NCBI GenBank assembly: GCA_937910255.1 | Contig: CALEOQ010000244.1 | Span: 1-24,996, forward strand | Source: an uncultured Caulobacteraceae bacterium | GTDB lineage: Bacteria > Pseudomonadota > Alphaproteobacteria > Caulobacterales > Caulobacteraceae | Direction of reading: 5' to 3' | DNA: 24,996 nt | Part shown: one piece after another, positions 6,156 through 13,862 of the stretch | Position numbering within the stretch: the stretch's first letter is position 1 | Layout of the letters: every line of letters begins with the position of its first letter | Notes under the pieces: model-generated | What the model saw: only the letters and a program-made list of their open reading frames with translations | Databases searched by the model: none | Told to the model about the DNA's origin: nothing | Translations under genes and position numbers: made by a program

Positions 6156-7801
6156 CAGTGGCCTCCCGAAGCCGGCGCGGCCGGCGCCTTGGCCGGGGCG
6201 GCGAACAGCGCCAGCACGGCGGCCATGGCGCAGCACGCCGCCAGGGCGAAGAAGGCGTCTCCGAAGGCCAGGACCAGGGACTGCCTCTGCAGCATGCCGG
6301 CGAAGGCTTTGCGCGCCGCCCCGTCGGGATCGAACACGCCGCGGGTCTCCATCATGCTGGTCAGGCCCGCCAGCATGTTCTGGCTCTCCAGATTGCCCAG
6401 ACTGACCGCAGCGGTCAGGTCGCCATAGTGGACCGCCGTCTGGTGGGTCAGCACGGTGGTCAGCACGGCCAGGCCCACCGCGCCGCCCACATTGCGGATC
6501 AGGTTCACCAGGGACGAGGCGTCCTTCATCATCGAGACCGGCAGGGTCGAGACGCTCATCTGCTGGGCGGCGATCATGGCGATCATCACCCCGATCCCCC
6601 GCCAGGCCTGCAGGCCGGCGAACTGCCAGAAGCCCCAGTCTTCGGTGACCCGGGCGCCGAGCCCCACCCCATAGGCGGCCAGGGCGAAGCCCATGACCAT
6701 CGGGATACGGGCGTCCATGGCCCGCACCAGGCGGCCGGCGATGGGGGCGGAGATAAACATCACCAAGCCCGAGATCAGCATGGTGGTCCCCACCTCGGCG
6801 GCCGAATAGTGACGGATCTGGCCGAGAAACAGGGGCAGGATGAAGGTGCCGCCGAACAGGCTGGCGCCGGCGACGAAGTTCATCACCATGCCCAGGCTGA
6901 AATTTCGGTCCTGGAACGGCCGCAGGGAGACGATGGGCTTGGCGTAGGTCAACTGTCGCCAGATGAAGGCCGCGCCGGTCAGCGCCGCGGCGACGCTCAG
7001 CCACAGGATCAGCGGCTCGTCGAACCAGCCCTCCTTGGCGCCCTCCTCGATCACGTACTGCATGGAGAGCAGGAAGACGGTCATCAGGCCGACGCCCCAC
7101 CAGTCCACCCCCTTGGCCAGGGAGCGGTCCCCCTGGTCGAAGGTGGCGTAGCGACCGACCAGGAAGATGACCAGCAGGCCCACCGGCGCGTTGATGAAGA
7201 ACAGCCAGCGCCAGCCGAGGCTGTCGGTCAGGTGCCCGCCGAGCGTCGGGCCGATGGTCGGCGCCAGGGTGACGATCAGGCCGACGATCACATTGGCCGT
7301 CACCCGCTTGTCCGGCGGAAACACCGTCATAGCCGTGGCGAACACCGCCGGGATCATCGCGCCGGCGGCCAGGCCCTGGAAGGCCCGCATGATGATCATC
7401 ATCTCCACGCTGCTGGAGAGGCCGGTGAGGATCGAGGTGACGATGAAGGCGCCGGCGGCCACCACATAGACCGGCCGGGTGCCGAACATGCGGGTCAGGT
7501 AGGCGGTCAGCGGAATGATCACCACCTCGGCCAGGAGGTAGATGGTCTGAACCCAGCTGATCTGGTCGGCGCTGGCGCCGATGCCAGCCTGGATCTGGGT
7601 CAGGGAGGCCGCGACGATCTGGATGTCCAGGATGGCCATGAACTGGCCGATCACCATGCCGCCGAAGCCCAGGAAGATCTTGGGCCAGTCGATCTCGCCG
7701 GCCGGGTCGGTCACGCTGGCCGGGGCCGGCGCCGAGGCCACGGGCGGCGCGTCCGGCTTGCGGCGGGACAGATCTGCAGGATCGAGGGCGTCGTCGCTCA
7801 T
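6155..7801 (-). CDS. Multidrug efflux MFS permease, DHA2 (EmrB/QacA) family
   Basis: A 548-residue inner-membrane drug/proton antiporter. After a soluble Pro/Ala-rich tail of about 40 residues, transmembrane helix 1 contains the DHA2 hallmark AILDIQIVAASL. Motif A follows as LTRMFGTRP, and the antiporter motif C is GLIVTLAPTIGPTLGGHL at about 180-200. The hydrophobic pattern and length fit 14 transmembrane segments. It pairs with the membrane-fusion protein encoded 15 bp upstream and would need an outer-membrane channel from elsewhere, because no TolC-like gene lies in the window. Its stop overlaps the tetR start. Substrates cannot be predicted; EmrB relatives export hydrophobic uncouplers and antibiotics. 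The name emrB is only a family analogy, so no symbol is given. Confidence 0.94.
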   Translation of the reverse strand: MSDDALDPADLSRRKPDAPPVASAPAPASVTDPAGEIDWPKIFLGFGGMVIGQFMAILDIQIVAASLTQIQAGIGASADQISWVQTIYLLAEVVIIPLTAYLTRMFGTRPVYVVAAGAFIVTSILTGLSSSVEMMIIMRAFQGLAAGAMIPAVFATAMTVFPPDKRVTANVIVGLIVTLAPTIGPTLGGHLTDSLGWRWLFFINAPVGLLVIFLVGRYATFDQGDRSLAKGVDWWGVGLMTVFLLSMQYVIEEGAKEGWFDEPLILWLSVAAALTGAAFIWRQLTYAKPIVSLRPFQDRNFSLGMVMNFVAGASLFGGTFILPLFLGQIRHYSAAEVGTTMLISGLVMFISAPIAGRLVRAMDARIPMVMGFALAAYGVGLGARVTEDWGFWQFAGLQAWRGIGVMIAMIAAQQMSVSTLPVSMMKDASSLVNLIRNVGGAVGLAVLTTVLTHQTAVHYGDLTAAVSLGNLESQNMLAGLTSMMETRGVFDPDGAARKAFAGMLQRQSLVLAFGDAFFALAACCAMAAVLALFAAPAKAPAAPASGGH

Positions 7802-7816
7802 GGCCCTGGCCCAGCC

Positions 7817-8920
7817 CTAGCGGGCGTCGGCCTGAACGACGGCGCCGGACATGGCGTCGGCGAAGGTCGCCCCGGGGGTTTCACGGACATCCACCTTGAC
7901 CTCCACCGACAGGCCCGGTCGCAGGGCGCCGGCCAGGGGCTGGCCCGGATCGATGGCGATGCGGACGGGCAGGCGCTGGGCGATCTTGGTGAAGTTGCCC
8001 ACGGCGTTCTCCACCGGGATCAGGGCGAATTCCGAGCCGGTGGCCGGGGCGAAGCTCTCGATCCGGCCCGTCAGGGTCTGGCCGCCAAAGGCGTCGGCCT
8101 TGACTTCCACGCTCTGGCCGATGCTCAGGCGGGCGACCTGGGTCTCCTTGAAATTGGCCACCACATAGGATTGCCCCACCGGCACGATGCTCATCAGAGT
8201 CCCGCCGGGGCGCACATACTGGCCCGGCCGCACGGCGCGGGCGCCGACCACGCCGGCCACCGGCGCGCGGATCTCGGTGCGCGACAGGTCGATACGCGCC
8301 TGCTCAAGGGCGGCCCGCGCCGCGGCGGCCTCGGCCTGTGTCTGCGCCTTGGCCGAGCCCAGGGACGCAGCCGTGCGGCGCTCGGCCTCCAGGGTGGCCT
8401 GGGCCTCGGCCACGGCGGCGGCGGCCTGGCTGGCCCCGGCCTTGACGGTCTGCACCCGCTGGGCCGACACCCAGCCCTCGGTCGACAGGCGCTGGTAGCG
8501 GTCCATCTCAGCCTGGGCGAGTTGAGCCTGCGCCCGGGCGCTCTGCAGGCCGGCGGCCTTCTGAGCGATCATCGCCTCTTCCAGCGCCGCCCGGTCATCG
8601 ACCCCGCGCACGGCGGCGTCGAGGGCCTGGGCCCGGGCGGTCGCCTGGGCGAGGCTGGCCTCGATCGTGGCCGCATCGATGCGGGCCAGGACCTGCCCCT
8701 TCTGCACCACGGCGTTGTCGGTCACGAGGACCTCGGTGACATAGCCGTCGATCTGCGGCGCCACCGAGACGGTGTCGGCCTGGGCGAAGGCGTTGTCGGT
8801 GGTCTCGAAATGCTGACGCTCCACCCACCACATCACCCCGCCGACGCCCACCGCCAGCAGGACGGCGGCGGCGATCAGGGGAACCGGTTTGATGCGGGAG
8901 ACAAGGTTGCGAATGGCCAT
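7817..8920 (-). CDS. HlyD/EmrA-family membrane-fusion protein
   Basis: A 367-residue periplasmic adaptor of an EmrAB-type tripartite pump. It has one N-terminal membrane anchor (PLIAAAVLLAVGVGGVMWWV). The first lipoyl half-motif is TDNAFAQADTVSVAPQIDGYVTEVLV, a class hallmark. A long Ala/Gln-rich alpha-helical hairpin of about 110 residues follows, then the second lipoyl half at RTEIRAPVAGVVGARAVRPGQYV and beta-barrel strands. ATG 8920 gives a normal N-terminus (MAIRNLVSRIK). An in-frame ATG at 8965 lies only six bases from an operator palindrome, has no ribosome site and is less likely. It is the first gene of the operon with the MFS pump and TetR. Confidence 0.92.
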   Translation of the reverse strand: MAIRNLVSRIKPVPLIAAAVLLAVGVGGVMWWVERQHFETTDNAFAQADTVSVAPQIDGYVTEVLVTDNAVVQKGQVLARIDAATIEASLAQATARAQALDAAVRGVDDRAALEEAMIAQKAAGLQSARAQAQLAQAEMDRYQRLSTEGWVSAQRVQTVKAGASQAAAAVAEAQATLEAERRTAASLGSAKAQTQAEAAAARAALEQARIDLSRTEIRAPVAGVVGARAVRPGQYVRPGGTLMSIVPVGQSYVVANFKETQVARLSIGQSVEVKADAFGGQTLTGRIESFAPATGSEFALIPVENAVGNFTKIAQRLPVRIAIDPGQPLAGALRPGLSVEVKVDVRETPGATFADAMSGAVVQADAR

Positions 8921-8971
8921 GGCACAGACTTCGACAAGGGCGGCGGCAAGGCCGCAGACACGCATTCAAAA

Positions 8972-8989
8972 ATGGACTCGTGCGTCCAT
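8972..8989. promoter_or_regulatory. Candidate TetR operator 1
   Basis: ATGGACTCGTGCGTCCAT is a palindrome with perfect 6-bp arms ATGGAC and GTCCAT around a 6-bp centre. It lies about 50 bp upstream of the membrane-fusion protein start, where a repressor would block the efflux promoter. A second site with the same arms occurs 61 bp away. Size and symmetry fit a TetR dimer. Assignment to the operon's own TetR is inference. Confidence 0.7.
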
Positions 8990-9032
8990 ATCGCTGCCTC
9001 TAGACCCGCCCCTCGCGGCGAGCAAGTGAAAA

Positions 9033-9050
9033 GTGGACTGACGGGTCCAT
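9033..9050. promoter_or_regulatory. Candidate TetR operator 2
   Basis: GTGGACTGACGGGTCCAT repeats the TGGAC-N6-GTCCA pattern of the site at 8972-8989, with one terminal mismatch. The two sites are 61 bp apart centre to centre, close to six helical turns, so dimers could bind the same DNA face. This copy is nearer the divergent ubiH-type gene and could affect that promoter as well. Confidence 0.65.
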
Positions 9051-9120
9051 CGATTTTTCCCGCGCGCCGATCGCCCGCCGCCACTGGACGTCGATGGGGC
9101 GGGCGCGCCATATCGGTCCC

Positions 9121-10371
9121 ATGGACACCACCGATCCCGACGTGATCATCGCCGGCGCCGGCATCGCCGGCGCGACCCTGGCGCTGGCCCTGGCGCAGGG
9201 GGGCCTCAGGCCGCTGCTGATCGACCCGGCGCCGTTCGAGACCCAGCTGGCGCCCACCTTCGATGGCCGCGCCTCGGCCATCGCCTATGCCGCCTTCCGC
9301 CAGTGGAAGACCCTCGGGGTCGGCGAGGCCCTGGCGCCCCACGCCCAGCGGATCGAGCAGATCCTGGTCACGGACGGCCGCACGCCGGGCGCGGCGACCC
9401 CGCAGCCTCTACCCTTCCACCTGCGGTTCGACTCCGGCGAGATCGCCGACCGTTCGGACGGCGAGCCCCTGGGCTATCTGCTGGAGAACCGGCAGATCCG
9501 TGCGGCCCTGTCCCAGGCGGTGGTCGAGGCGGGCATCCCCGTCCTGGCGCCGGCCCGGGTGGCCAGCGCCCAGTTCGAGAAGGGCGCCGCCGTCGTCACC
9601 TTGGAGGACGGCCAGGTCCTGCGCGCGCCGCTGGCCATCGGCGCCGAGGGCCGCGGTTCGGTGCTGCGCAAGGGGGCCGGCATTGGCGCCATCGGCTGGG
9701 ACTATCGCCAGACGGGGGTGGTGGCCACGGTGCGTCTGGACCGGCCCCATGAGGGCGTGGCCCACGAGTACTTCCTGCCCAGCGGCCCCTTCGCCATCCT
9801 GCCCCTGACCGACAACCGGGCGAGCCTGGTCTGGACCGAGAGCACGGCCCGCGGGGCGGCCCTGAAGTCGGCCCGGCCGGAGGTCTTCCACGCCCATCTG
9901 ATGCGCCGGTTCGGCGCCTTCCTGGGGCAGGCGCGGCTGGAGGGGCCGGTCTTCTCCTATCCCCTGTCGCTGCAGCTGGCCGAGCGGTTCACCGCCCCGC
10001 GGCTGGCCCTGCTGGGGGACGCCGCCCACGGGGTGCATCCGATCGCCGGCCAGGGGTTGAACCTCGGCCTGAAGGGCGCCGCGGCGCTGGCCCAGGTGCT
10101 GGTCGACGCCGCCCGCCTGGGGGAGGACCTCGGCTCAGAGACGGTGCTGGAGCGCTACGCCCGCTGGCGCAGGTTCGACACCGCCATGCTCAGCGCCGGC
10201 ATGGACGCCTTCGTCCACCTGTTCTCCAACGACAATCCGCTGCTGCGCCTGGCGCGGGGGGCGGGCATGGCGGCGGTCAACCGCATCGCCCCGGCCCGTA
10301 CGATGTTCATGCAGGAGGCCGGCGGCGCCTTTGGGGACCTGCCCCGCCTGTTGCGCGGCGAAGCCCTCTGA
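9121..10371 (+). CDS. UbiH/UbiF/COQ6-family FAD-dependent hydroxylase
   Basis: A 416-residue flavoprotein monooxygenase of the ubiquinone-biosynthesis family, which hydroxylates the polyprenyl-phenol ring using O2 and NAD(P)H. The N-terminal FAD site is IIAGAGIAGATLALALAQGG (GxGxxG at residues 12-17). The family signature with the second FAD contact is ALLGDAAHGVHPIAGQGLNL at about residue 300. The last part, with FSNDNPLLRLARG, is typical of UbiH/COQ6 proteins. ATG 9121 is used; an in-frame GTG at 9094 would add nine non-homologous residues. It is divergent from the efflux operon, with the two operators between them. Which ring position is hydroxylated cannot be decided from sequence, because alphaproteobacteria use several related enzymes (UbiH, UbiL, UbiM). 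Confidence 0.9.
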   Translation: MDTTDPDVIIAGAGIAGATLALALAQGGLRPLLIDPAPFETQLAPTFDGRASAIAYAAFRQWKTLGVGEALAPHAQRIEQILVTDGRTPGAATPQPLPFHLRFDSGEIADRSDGEPLGYLLENRQIRAALSQAVVEAGIPVLAPARVASAQFEKGAAVVTLEDGQVLRAPLAIGAEGRGSVLRKGAGIGAIGWDYRQTGVVATVRLDRPHEGVAHEYFLPSGPFAILPLTDNRASLVWTESTARGAALKSARPEVFHAHLMRRFGAFLGQARLEGPVFSYPLSLQLAERFTAPRLALLGDAAHGVHPIAGQGLNLGLKGAAALAQVLVDAARLGEDLGSETVLERYARWRRFDTAMLSAGMDAFVHLFSNDNPLLRLARGAGMAAVNRIAPARTMFMQEAGGAFGDLPRLLRGEAL

Positions 10372-10395
10372 GCGGCCTTCCAGGCCTTCGGGGGC

Positions 10396-10614
10396 TCAGG
10401 CCTCCAGGGCGCGGGCTTCTTCCGGCAGCATGATCGGCACGCCGTCGCGGATCGGATAGGCCAGCTTGGCCCCCTGGCTGACCAGCTCGGCCCTCTCGCG
10501 ATCATAGTCCAGCCGCCCGTGGGTGACGGGACAGACCAGGATCTCCAGCAGGCGGGGATCGATCTCGGCGGTCAGGGCCGGAAAGGGCTCGGCGGGGATG
10601 GCGTCGTCAGTCAT
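10396..10614 (-). CDS. Trm112-family (UPF0434/YcaR-like) small protein
   Basis: A 72-residue protein with the family core LLEILVCPVTHGRLDYDRER followed by LAYPIRDGVPIMLPEEAR. Eukaryotic Trm112 activates several methyltransferases. The bacterial relatives are small proteins that have usually lost most of the zinc-binding cysteines, and only the CP motif cysteine remains here. It is the last gene of the cnoX / LON-domain / trm112 group, 22 bp after its neighbour, and is convergent with the ubiH-type gene. The family call is strong; its role in bacteria is not settled. Confidence 0.9.
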   Translation of the reverse strand: MTDDAIPAEPFPALTAEIDPRLLEILVCPVTHGRLDYDRERAELVSQGAKLAYPIRDGVPIMLPEEARALEA

Positions 10615-10636
10615 GGCGGTTCCTTAGCCCAGGGCG

Positions 10637-11296
10637 CTACTGCACGCTATGGGGCGCGCCATCGTCGTCCTCCAGGGCGTCGATCTCCAGCAAGGCGGTC
10701 AGGGTGCGGATGCGGGCGGCCAGGGTCTCGGCCTCCAGCAGGGCCTGCTTTTCCGACGGCTCGAAGGGCAGGCCCATGGTCAGGCTGGTGACCAGGGGCT
10801 CGATGGGCGCGGTCAGGGCGGTCTCGTCATCCACGTCCAGCTCGCGACGGTTGAGATAGCGCTTCAGCGCCTTGGCGAACCGTTCGCGGTCCATCTCCGG
10901 CGCGTCCTGGTCTTCCGGCGACAGGTCGGGCTCGAACGTGGCGAAATCCACCCGGACCTGGCGATAGGGCGTCCGGGCCGAAATCTCCTCGCCGACGGCG
11001 AAGCGGCAGACCCCGGTCAGGGTGATCAGATAGCGGCCGTCGGAGGTTTCGGCGAAGCTGGTGATCCGTCCAGCGCAGCCGACGCTGGTGAGGTTCGGCC
11101 GCGAGCGCTCGCCCCCGGCGCGGGTCTGGATCATGCCGATGACCCGGTCCCCGGCCATGGCGTCGTCCACCATGTTCAGATAGCGCGGCTCGAACACCTG
11201 CAGCGGCAGTTCGCCGCCGGGCAGCAGGATGGCGCCGTCCAGGGGGAAGATGGGGATGATCTGCGGCAGGTCCGCCGTCCGCCGGTATCCCGGCAT
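10637..11296 (-). CDS. LON substrate-binding domain protein (protease and ATPase domains absent)
   Basis: A 219-residue protein homologous only to the N-terminal substrate-recognition domain of Lon protease. It has the typical start IIPIFPLDGAILLPGGELPLQVFEPRY, then GVGCAGRI-like and YLITLTGVCRF strands, and a helical C-terminal part. It lacks the AAA+ and Ser-Lys protease domains, so it is a stand-alone binding module of unknown partner. ATG 11296 has a strong GAGGTGA ribosome site six bases upstream; the longer open frame has no comparable start. It sits 16 bp after the CnoX-type gene in the same direction. That conserved-looking pairing of a chaperone-type thioredoxin with a substrate-binding LON domain suggests a shared protein quality-control role, which is inference. 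Confidence 0.9.
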   Translation of the reverse strand: MPGYRRTADLPQIIPIFPLDGAILLPGGELPLQVFEPRYLNMVDDAMAGDRVIGMIQTRAGGERSRPNLTSVGCAGRITSFAETSDGRYLITLTGVCRFAVGEEISARTPYRQVRVDFATFEPDLSPEDQDAPEMDRERFAKALKRYLNRRELDVDDETALTAPIEPLVTSLTMGLPFEPSEKQALLEAETLAARIRTLTALLEIDALEDDDGAPHSVQ

Positions 11297-11312
11297 CGTC
11301 TTCACCTCGCGT

Positions 11313-12209
11313 CTATGAGAACAGGATCGCCGAGAGCCGCTTGCGCCCGCTGCGGGCCACTTCCGAGCTGGGACCCGCGGCTTCGAAGATGGTGAGGAGT
11401 TGCTTGCGCGCCGCATCGTCATTCCAGTTCCGGTCGCGCTCGATGATCTGCAGGAGGTGGTCGGCGGCGGCGTCCATGCGGCCATGGCCGGCCAGGGCCT
11501 TGGCCAGGGCCAGTCGCGCCTCGTGGTCGTCGGGATCGGCCGCCAGGCGGGTCTCGAACGCGCCGGTGTCGGACGGCGCCTCGGCGGCCAGGTTCAGGGC
11601 GGCGCGCACGCTGTCGAGATCGGCGTCCTTGGCGTCCGCCGGCGCCATGTCGAGGATCTCCCGGGCGCGGTCGGGCTCGCCGCCGGCCATGTAGCACCGG
11701 GCGAGGCCGCCCAGGGCCTTCACATTGTCCGGCTCGGCCTGCAGCACCTGGGCGAAGCCCTGGGCCGCCAGGGGGAGGTCGCCGGCCTCGAGGGCGGCCT
11801 TGGCCATGTCGAGCATCTCGCCGACGCCGTCGGCCGGCGCCATGGCGGCCAGCTTGTCGACGAAGGCCTTCACCTGGCTGTCAGGCAGGGCGCCCATGAA
11901 GCCGTCCACCGGCCGGCCGCCAAAGAAGGCGAACACCGCCGGGATCGACTGCACCCGCAACTGTTCGGCGAAGGCCGGGTTCTTGTCGATGTCGATCTTG
12001 ACCAGCTTGACCTTGCCCTTGGCGGCGGTGACCGCCTTTTCCAGGGCCGGGCCGAGTTGCCGGCAGGGGCCGCACCAGGGCGCCCAGAAATCGACGATGA
12101 CCGGGGTGTCCTGGCTGGCTTCGACCACATCGGCCATGAAGCTGGCGTCGGTGGCGTCCTTGATCAGGTCGCCTGCAGGCGCGGCGGCGGTTTCTCCGAT
12201 AAGGCTCAT
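11313..12209 (-). CDS. cnoX: CnoX/YbbN-type thioredoxin with TPR-like C-terminal domain
   Basis: A 298-residue protein. Residues 1-125 form a thioredoxin fold with an intact active site WCGPC (45-49) and the cis-proline region QSIPAVFAFFGG. Residues from about 135 form a TPR-like helical domain (ALEAGDLPLAAQGFAQVLQ, then DNVKALGGLARCYMAGGE) ending in ARKQLLTIFEAAG. This is the architecture of the chaperedoxin CnoX (YbbN). E. coli YbbN has lost the catalytic cysteines, whereas Caulobacter CnoX is reported to keep thioredoxin activity; the WCGPC here fits the latter. It probably holds unfolding clients and protects their cysteines, handing them to folding chaperones. ATG 12209 is preferred, with AGGAAGACGAG upstream; the longer frame starts with TTG 12242. 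Confidence 0.9.
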   Translation of the reverse strand: MSLIGETAAAPAGDLIKDATDASFMADVVEASQDTPVIVDFWAPWCGPCRQLGPALEKAVTAAKGKVKLVKIDIDKNPAFAEQLRVQSIPAVFAFFGGRPVDGFMGALPDSQVKAFVDKLAAMAPADGVGEMLDMAKAALEAGDLPLAAQGFAQVLQAEPDNVKALGGLARCYMAGGEPDRAREILDMAPADAKDADLDSVRAALNLAAEAPSDTGAFETRLAADPDDHEARLALAKALAGHGRMDAAADHLLQIIERDRNWNDDAARKQLLTIFEAAGPSSEVARSGRKRLSAILFS

Positions 12210-12296
12210 GGCGAACTCGTCTTCCTGGTCTGACTTGGGCAACGCGGCAGGCCTAAGATGGTCGCATGGCTCTTCGGCTTCAACGGAAGGTTTGCC

Positions 12297-12818
12297 TTAG
12301 CCCCCGGTTTGCGCGCCGACGACGGCCATGGCCTCAAAGTCCACGATCAGGGGCGTGACGCCTACCGCTGCGAAAAAGGCCCGCAGGCCCGCCTGATCCA
12401 CAGCCGTCGTGGCGGTGTTGGTCAGGGGGTGGAAGTTCACCAGCGGCGCATCGGCCAGCGCCTTGTCCAGGACGAAGGTCACCTTGCGCTCGGCATCGTT
12501 GAGCAGGGCGAAGGCGGTGACCGAGCCTGGCGTGACCCCCAGAGTCTCGACCATCAGCTCTTCGCGGCCGAAGGACAGCCGGGCTGAGCCGATCACCGGA
12601 GGCAGGCGCTTCAAGTCGATGGTCGTCCGGTCGGCGGCCGAGATCAGCCACAGGCGATCCTTGGCGTCCTTCAGGAACAGGTTCTTGCTGTGGGCGCCGG
12701 GCAGGCCGGCCTTGATCTCCTCGCCCTCGCCGACCCGGAAGACCGCGGGGTGATCCACCGTCCGGTGGGCGATCTGGTGAGCGTCGAGGAAGGCGAGAAG
12801 GTCGTCGCGGGTGTTCAT
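12297..12818 (-). CDS. ProXp-ala-like free-standing aminoacyl-tRNA deacylase (YbaK/PrdX family)
   Basis: A 173-residue single-domain protein related to the editing (INS) domain of prolyl-tRNA synthetase. The signature is GLPGAHSKNLFLKDAKDRLWL, with the invariant Lys at position 45 when translation starts at ATG 12818, matching the reported numbering for the Caulobacter enzyme. Later conserved parts are LSFGREELMVETLGVTPGSVT and VNFHPLTNTATTAV. Family members hydrolyse mischarged Ala-tRNAPro in trans and so compensate for a ProRS that lacks its own editing domain, as in alphaproteobacteria. ATG 12830 is possible but has a poorer ribosome site; AGGAAGG precedes 12818. Other YbaK-family specificities (Cys-tRNAPro, Ser) are less likely from this motif but cannot be excluded. 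It is divergent from the DUF6065 gene. Confidence 0.85.
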   Translation of the reverse strand: MNTRDDLLAFLDAHQIAHRTVDHPAVFRVGEGEEIKAGLPGAHSKNLFLKDAKDRLWLISAADRTTIDLKRLPPVIGSARLSFGREELMVETLGVTPGSVTAFALLNDAERKVTFVLDKALADAPLVNFHPLTNTATTAVDQAGLRAFFAAVGVTPLIVDFEAMAVVGAQTGG

Positions 12819-12931
12819 GGCCTTCCTCATAAGGCCCCCGCGGCCATCGAGGAACTGGACGTGGCCACGGCCGGCTGGCTAGAGCAGGAGGAGGCCGACC
12901 CGCGGCCGCTCGTCGAAAGGTTGGACGCCCC

Positions 12932-13675
12932 ATGGAGCTCGAGTGCTATCCCACCGCTGACCGGCCCCCAGAGATCGTGCCCGGCCGGCCCCAGCGCGCC
13001 TGGATGGAGCATTTCGCCGACCGCCATCCCTATCGGTGCCTGCCGCTGACCATGGCCAACACCACCGGCTGGGAGATCCTCTGTCCCATGGGGTTCAGCG
13101 CCGAGTGGAACGGCGGCAACTTCCAGGAAGACATCGTCCTGCGGCCGGACAATCCGCACCCGGACTTCCACAACTTCGCCAAGTCGCACTTCAGCCACGG
13201 GGTGCTGACCTTCCATCCGGGCTATCTGTTCCGCACGCCGCCGGGCTGGTCGATGATGGCCCAGGGGCCTCCCAACCACGTCAAGGACGGGATCCAGCCC
13301 CTGGCCGGCCTGGTGGAGACCGACTGGCTGCCCTTCCCGTTCACCATGAACTGGATCTTCACCCGGCCGGGCCGCGTGGAGTTCCGCAAGGGCGAGCCCT
13401 TCTGCTTCATCACCCTGGTGCAGGACAAACCCCTGGCCGAGTTCCAGCCGGTGATCCGCCCGCTGGCGCGCAACGCTGACCTGCTCGGCCAGTACTCCGC
13501 CTGGGAGAAGCATCGCACCGAATTCAACGCCAAGATTTTCCGCGCTGACCCCGAAGCCACCAAGGAGGCCTGGCAACGCTACTACTTCCGCGGCGAGTTC
13601 CCCGACGCCGTCGCCGAGGCCCCCAAGGACCATGTCAACAAGCGCCGGTTGAAAGCCCCGAAATTCGGCGGCTAG
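12932..13675 (+). CDS. DUF6065-like protein of unknown function
   Basis: A 247-residue soluble protein without signal peptide or membrane segment. It reads like the DUF6065 family: an N-terminal ECYPTADRPPEIVPGRPQR, a core RCLPLTMANTTGWEILCPMG, then SAEWNGG, GYLFRTPPGWSMMAQGPPN and MNWIFTRPGRVEFRKGEPFC. The many conserved Trp, Pro and Gly residues suggest a beta-rich, cupin-like or enzyme fold, but no catalytic motif is recognisable and no function is claimed. The ATG at 12932 begins directly with conserved sequence, and a weak GAAAGG site lies upstream. It ends 80 bp before tRNA-Gly. The neighbours give no clear functional link. Confidence 0.8.
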   Translation: MELECYPTADRPPEIVPGRPQRAWMEHFADRHPYRCLPLTMANTTGWEILCPMGFSAEWNGGNFQEDIVLRPDNPHPDFHNFAKSHFSHGVLTFHPGYLFRTPPGWSMMAQGPPNHVKDGIQPLAGLVETDWLPFPFTMNWIFTRPGRVEFRKGEPFCFITLVQDKPLAEFQPVIRPLARNADLLGQYSAWEKHRTEFNAKIFRADPEATKEAWQRYYFRGEFPDAVAEAPKDHVNKRRLKAPKFGG

Positions 13676-13680
13676 GCCGC

Positions 13681-13709
13681 TTGCCAAGGCCAGTGTCGTC
13701 TGCCATAAG
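13681..13709 (+). promoter_or_regulatory. Candidate housekeeping promoter of tRNA-Gly
   Basis: TTGCCA (13681-13686) and CATAAG (13704-13709) are separated by exactly 17 bp, a good match to the sigma-70-type consensus. Transcription would begin near 13717, giving a 5' leader of about 40 bases before the tRNA. It starts just after the DUF6065 stop codon. Confidence 0.5.
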
Positions 13710-13756
13710 CCCGCTCTCGATTTTCGGGGGCGGCCAACTGGTCGGCATCGAAAAGC

Positions 13757-13831
13757 GCGGGCGTAGCTCAGTGGTAGAGCACAACCTTGCCAAGGTTGGG
13801 GTCGAGAGTTCGAATCTCTTCGCCCGCTCCA
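13757..13831 (+). tRNA. tRNA-Gly (anticodon GCC)
   Basis: A 75-base tRNA with CCA encoded. The acceptor stem is GCGGGCG (13757-13763) paired with CGCCCGC (13821-13827), followed by T and CCA. The D arm is GCTC-AGTGGTAGA-GC. The anticodon stem CAACC/GGTTG encloses the loop TTGCCAA, so the anticodon is GCC, reading GGC and GGT. The T arm GAGAG-TTCGAAT-CTCTT has one G-T pair. All arms fold normally. A strong terminator follows 32 bases later. Confidence 0.97.
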
Positions 13832-13862
13832 ATTCCCTCCGGGGTTTTGCAGCGAAACAAAG

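Noticed and set aside
5762..9145. A very long open plus-strand frame of about 1,127 codons across the efflux operon
   Set aside because: It is antisense to three well-supported genes, is dominated by Arg, Gly, His, Gln and Asp in the pattern of high-GC antisense frames, and has no recognisable domain.
12833..12931. Protein-like plus-strand translation (EELDVATAGWLEQEEADPRP) before the DUF6065 gene
   Set aside because: It is not in frame with the DUF6065 gene, is too short and has no start with a ribosome site; it could be decayed coding sequence but this cannot be supported.
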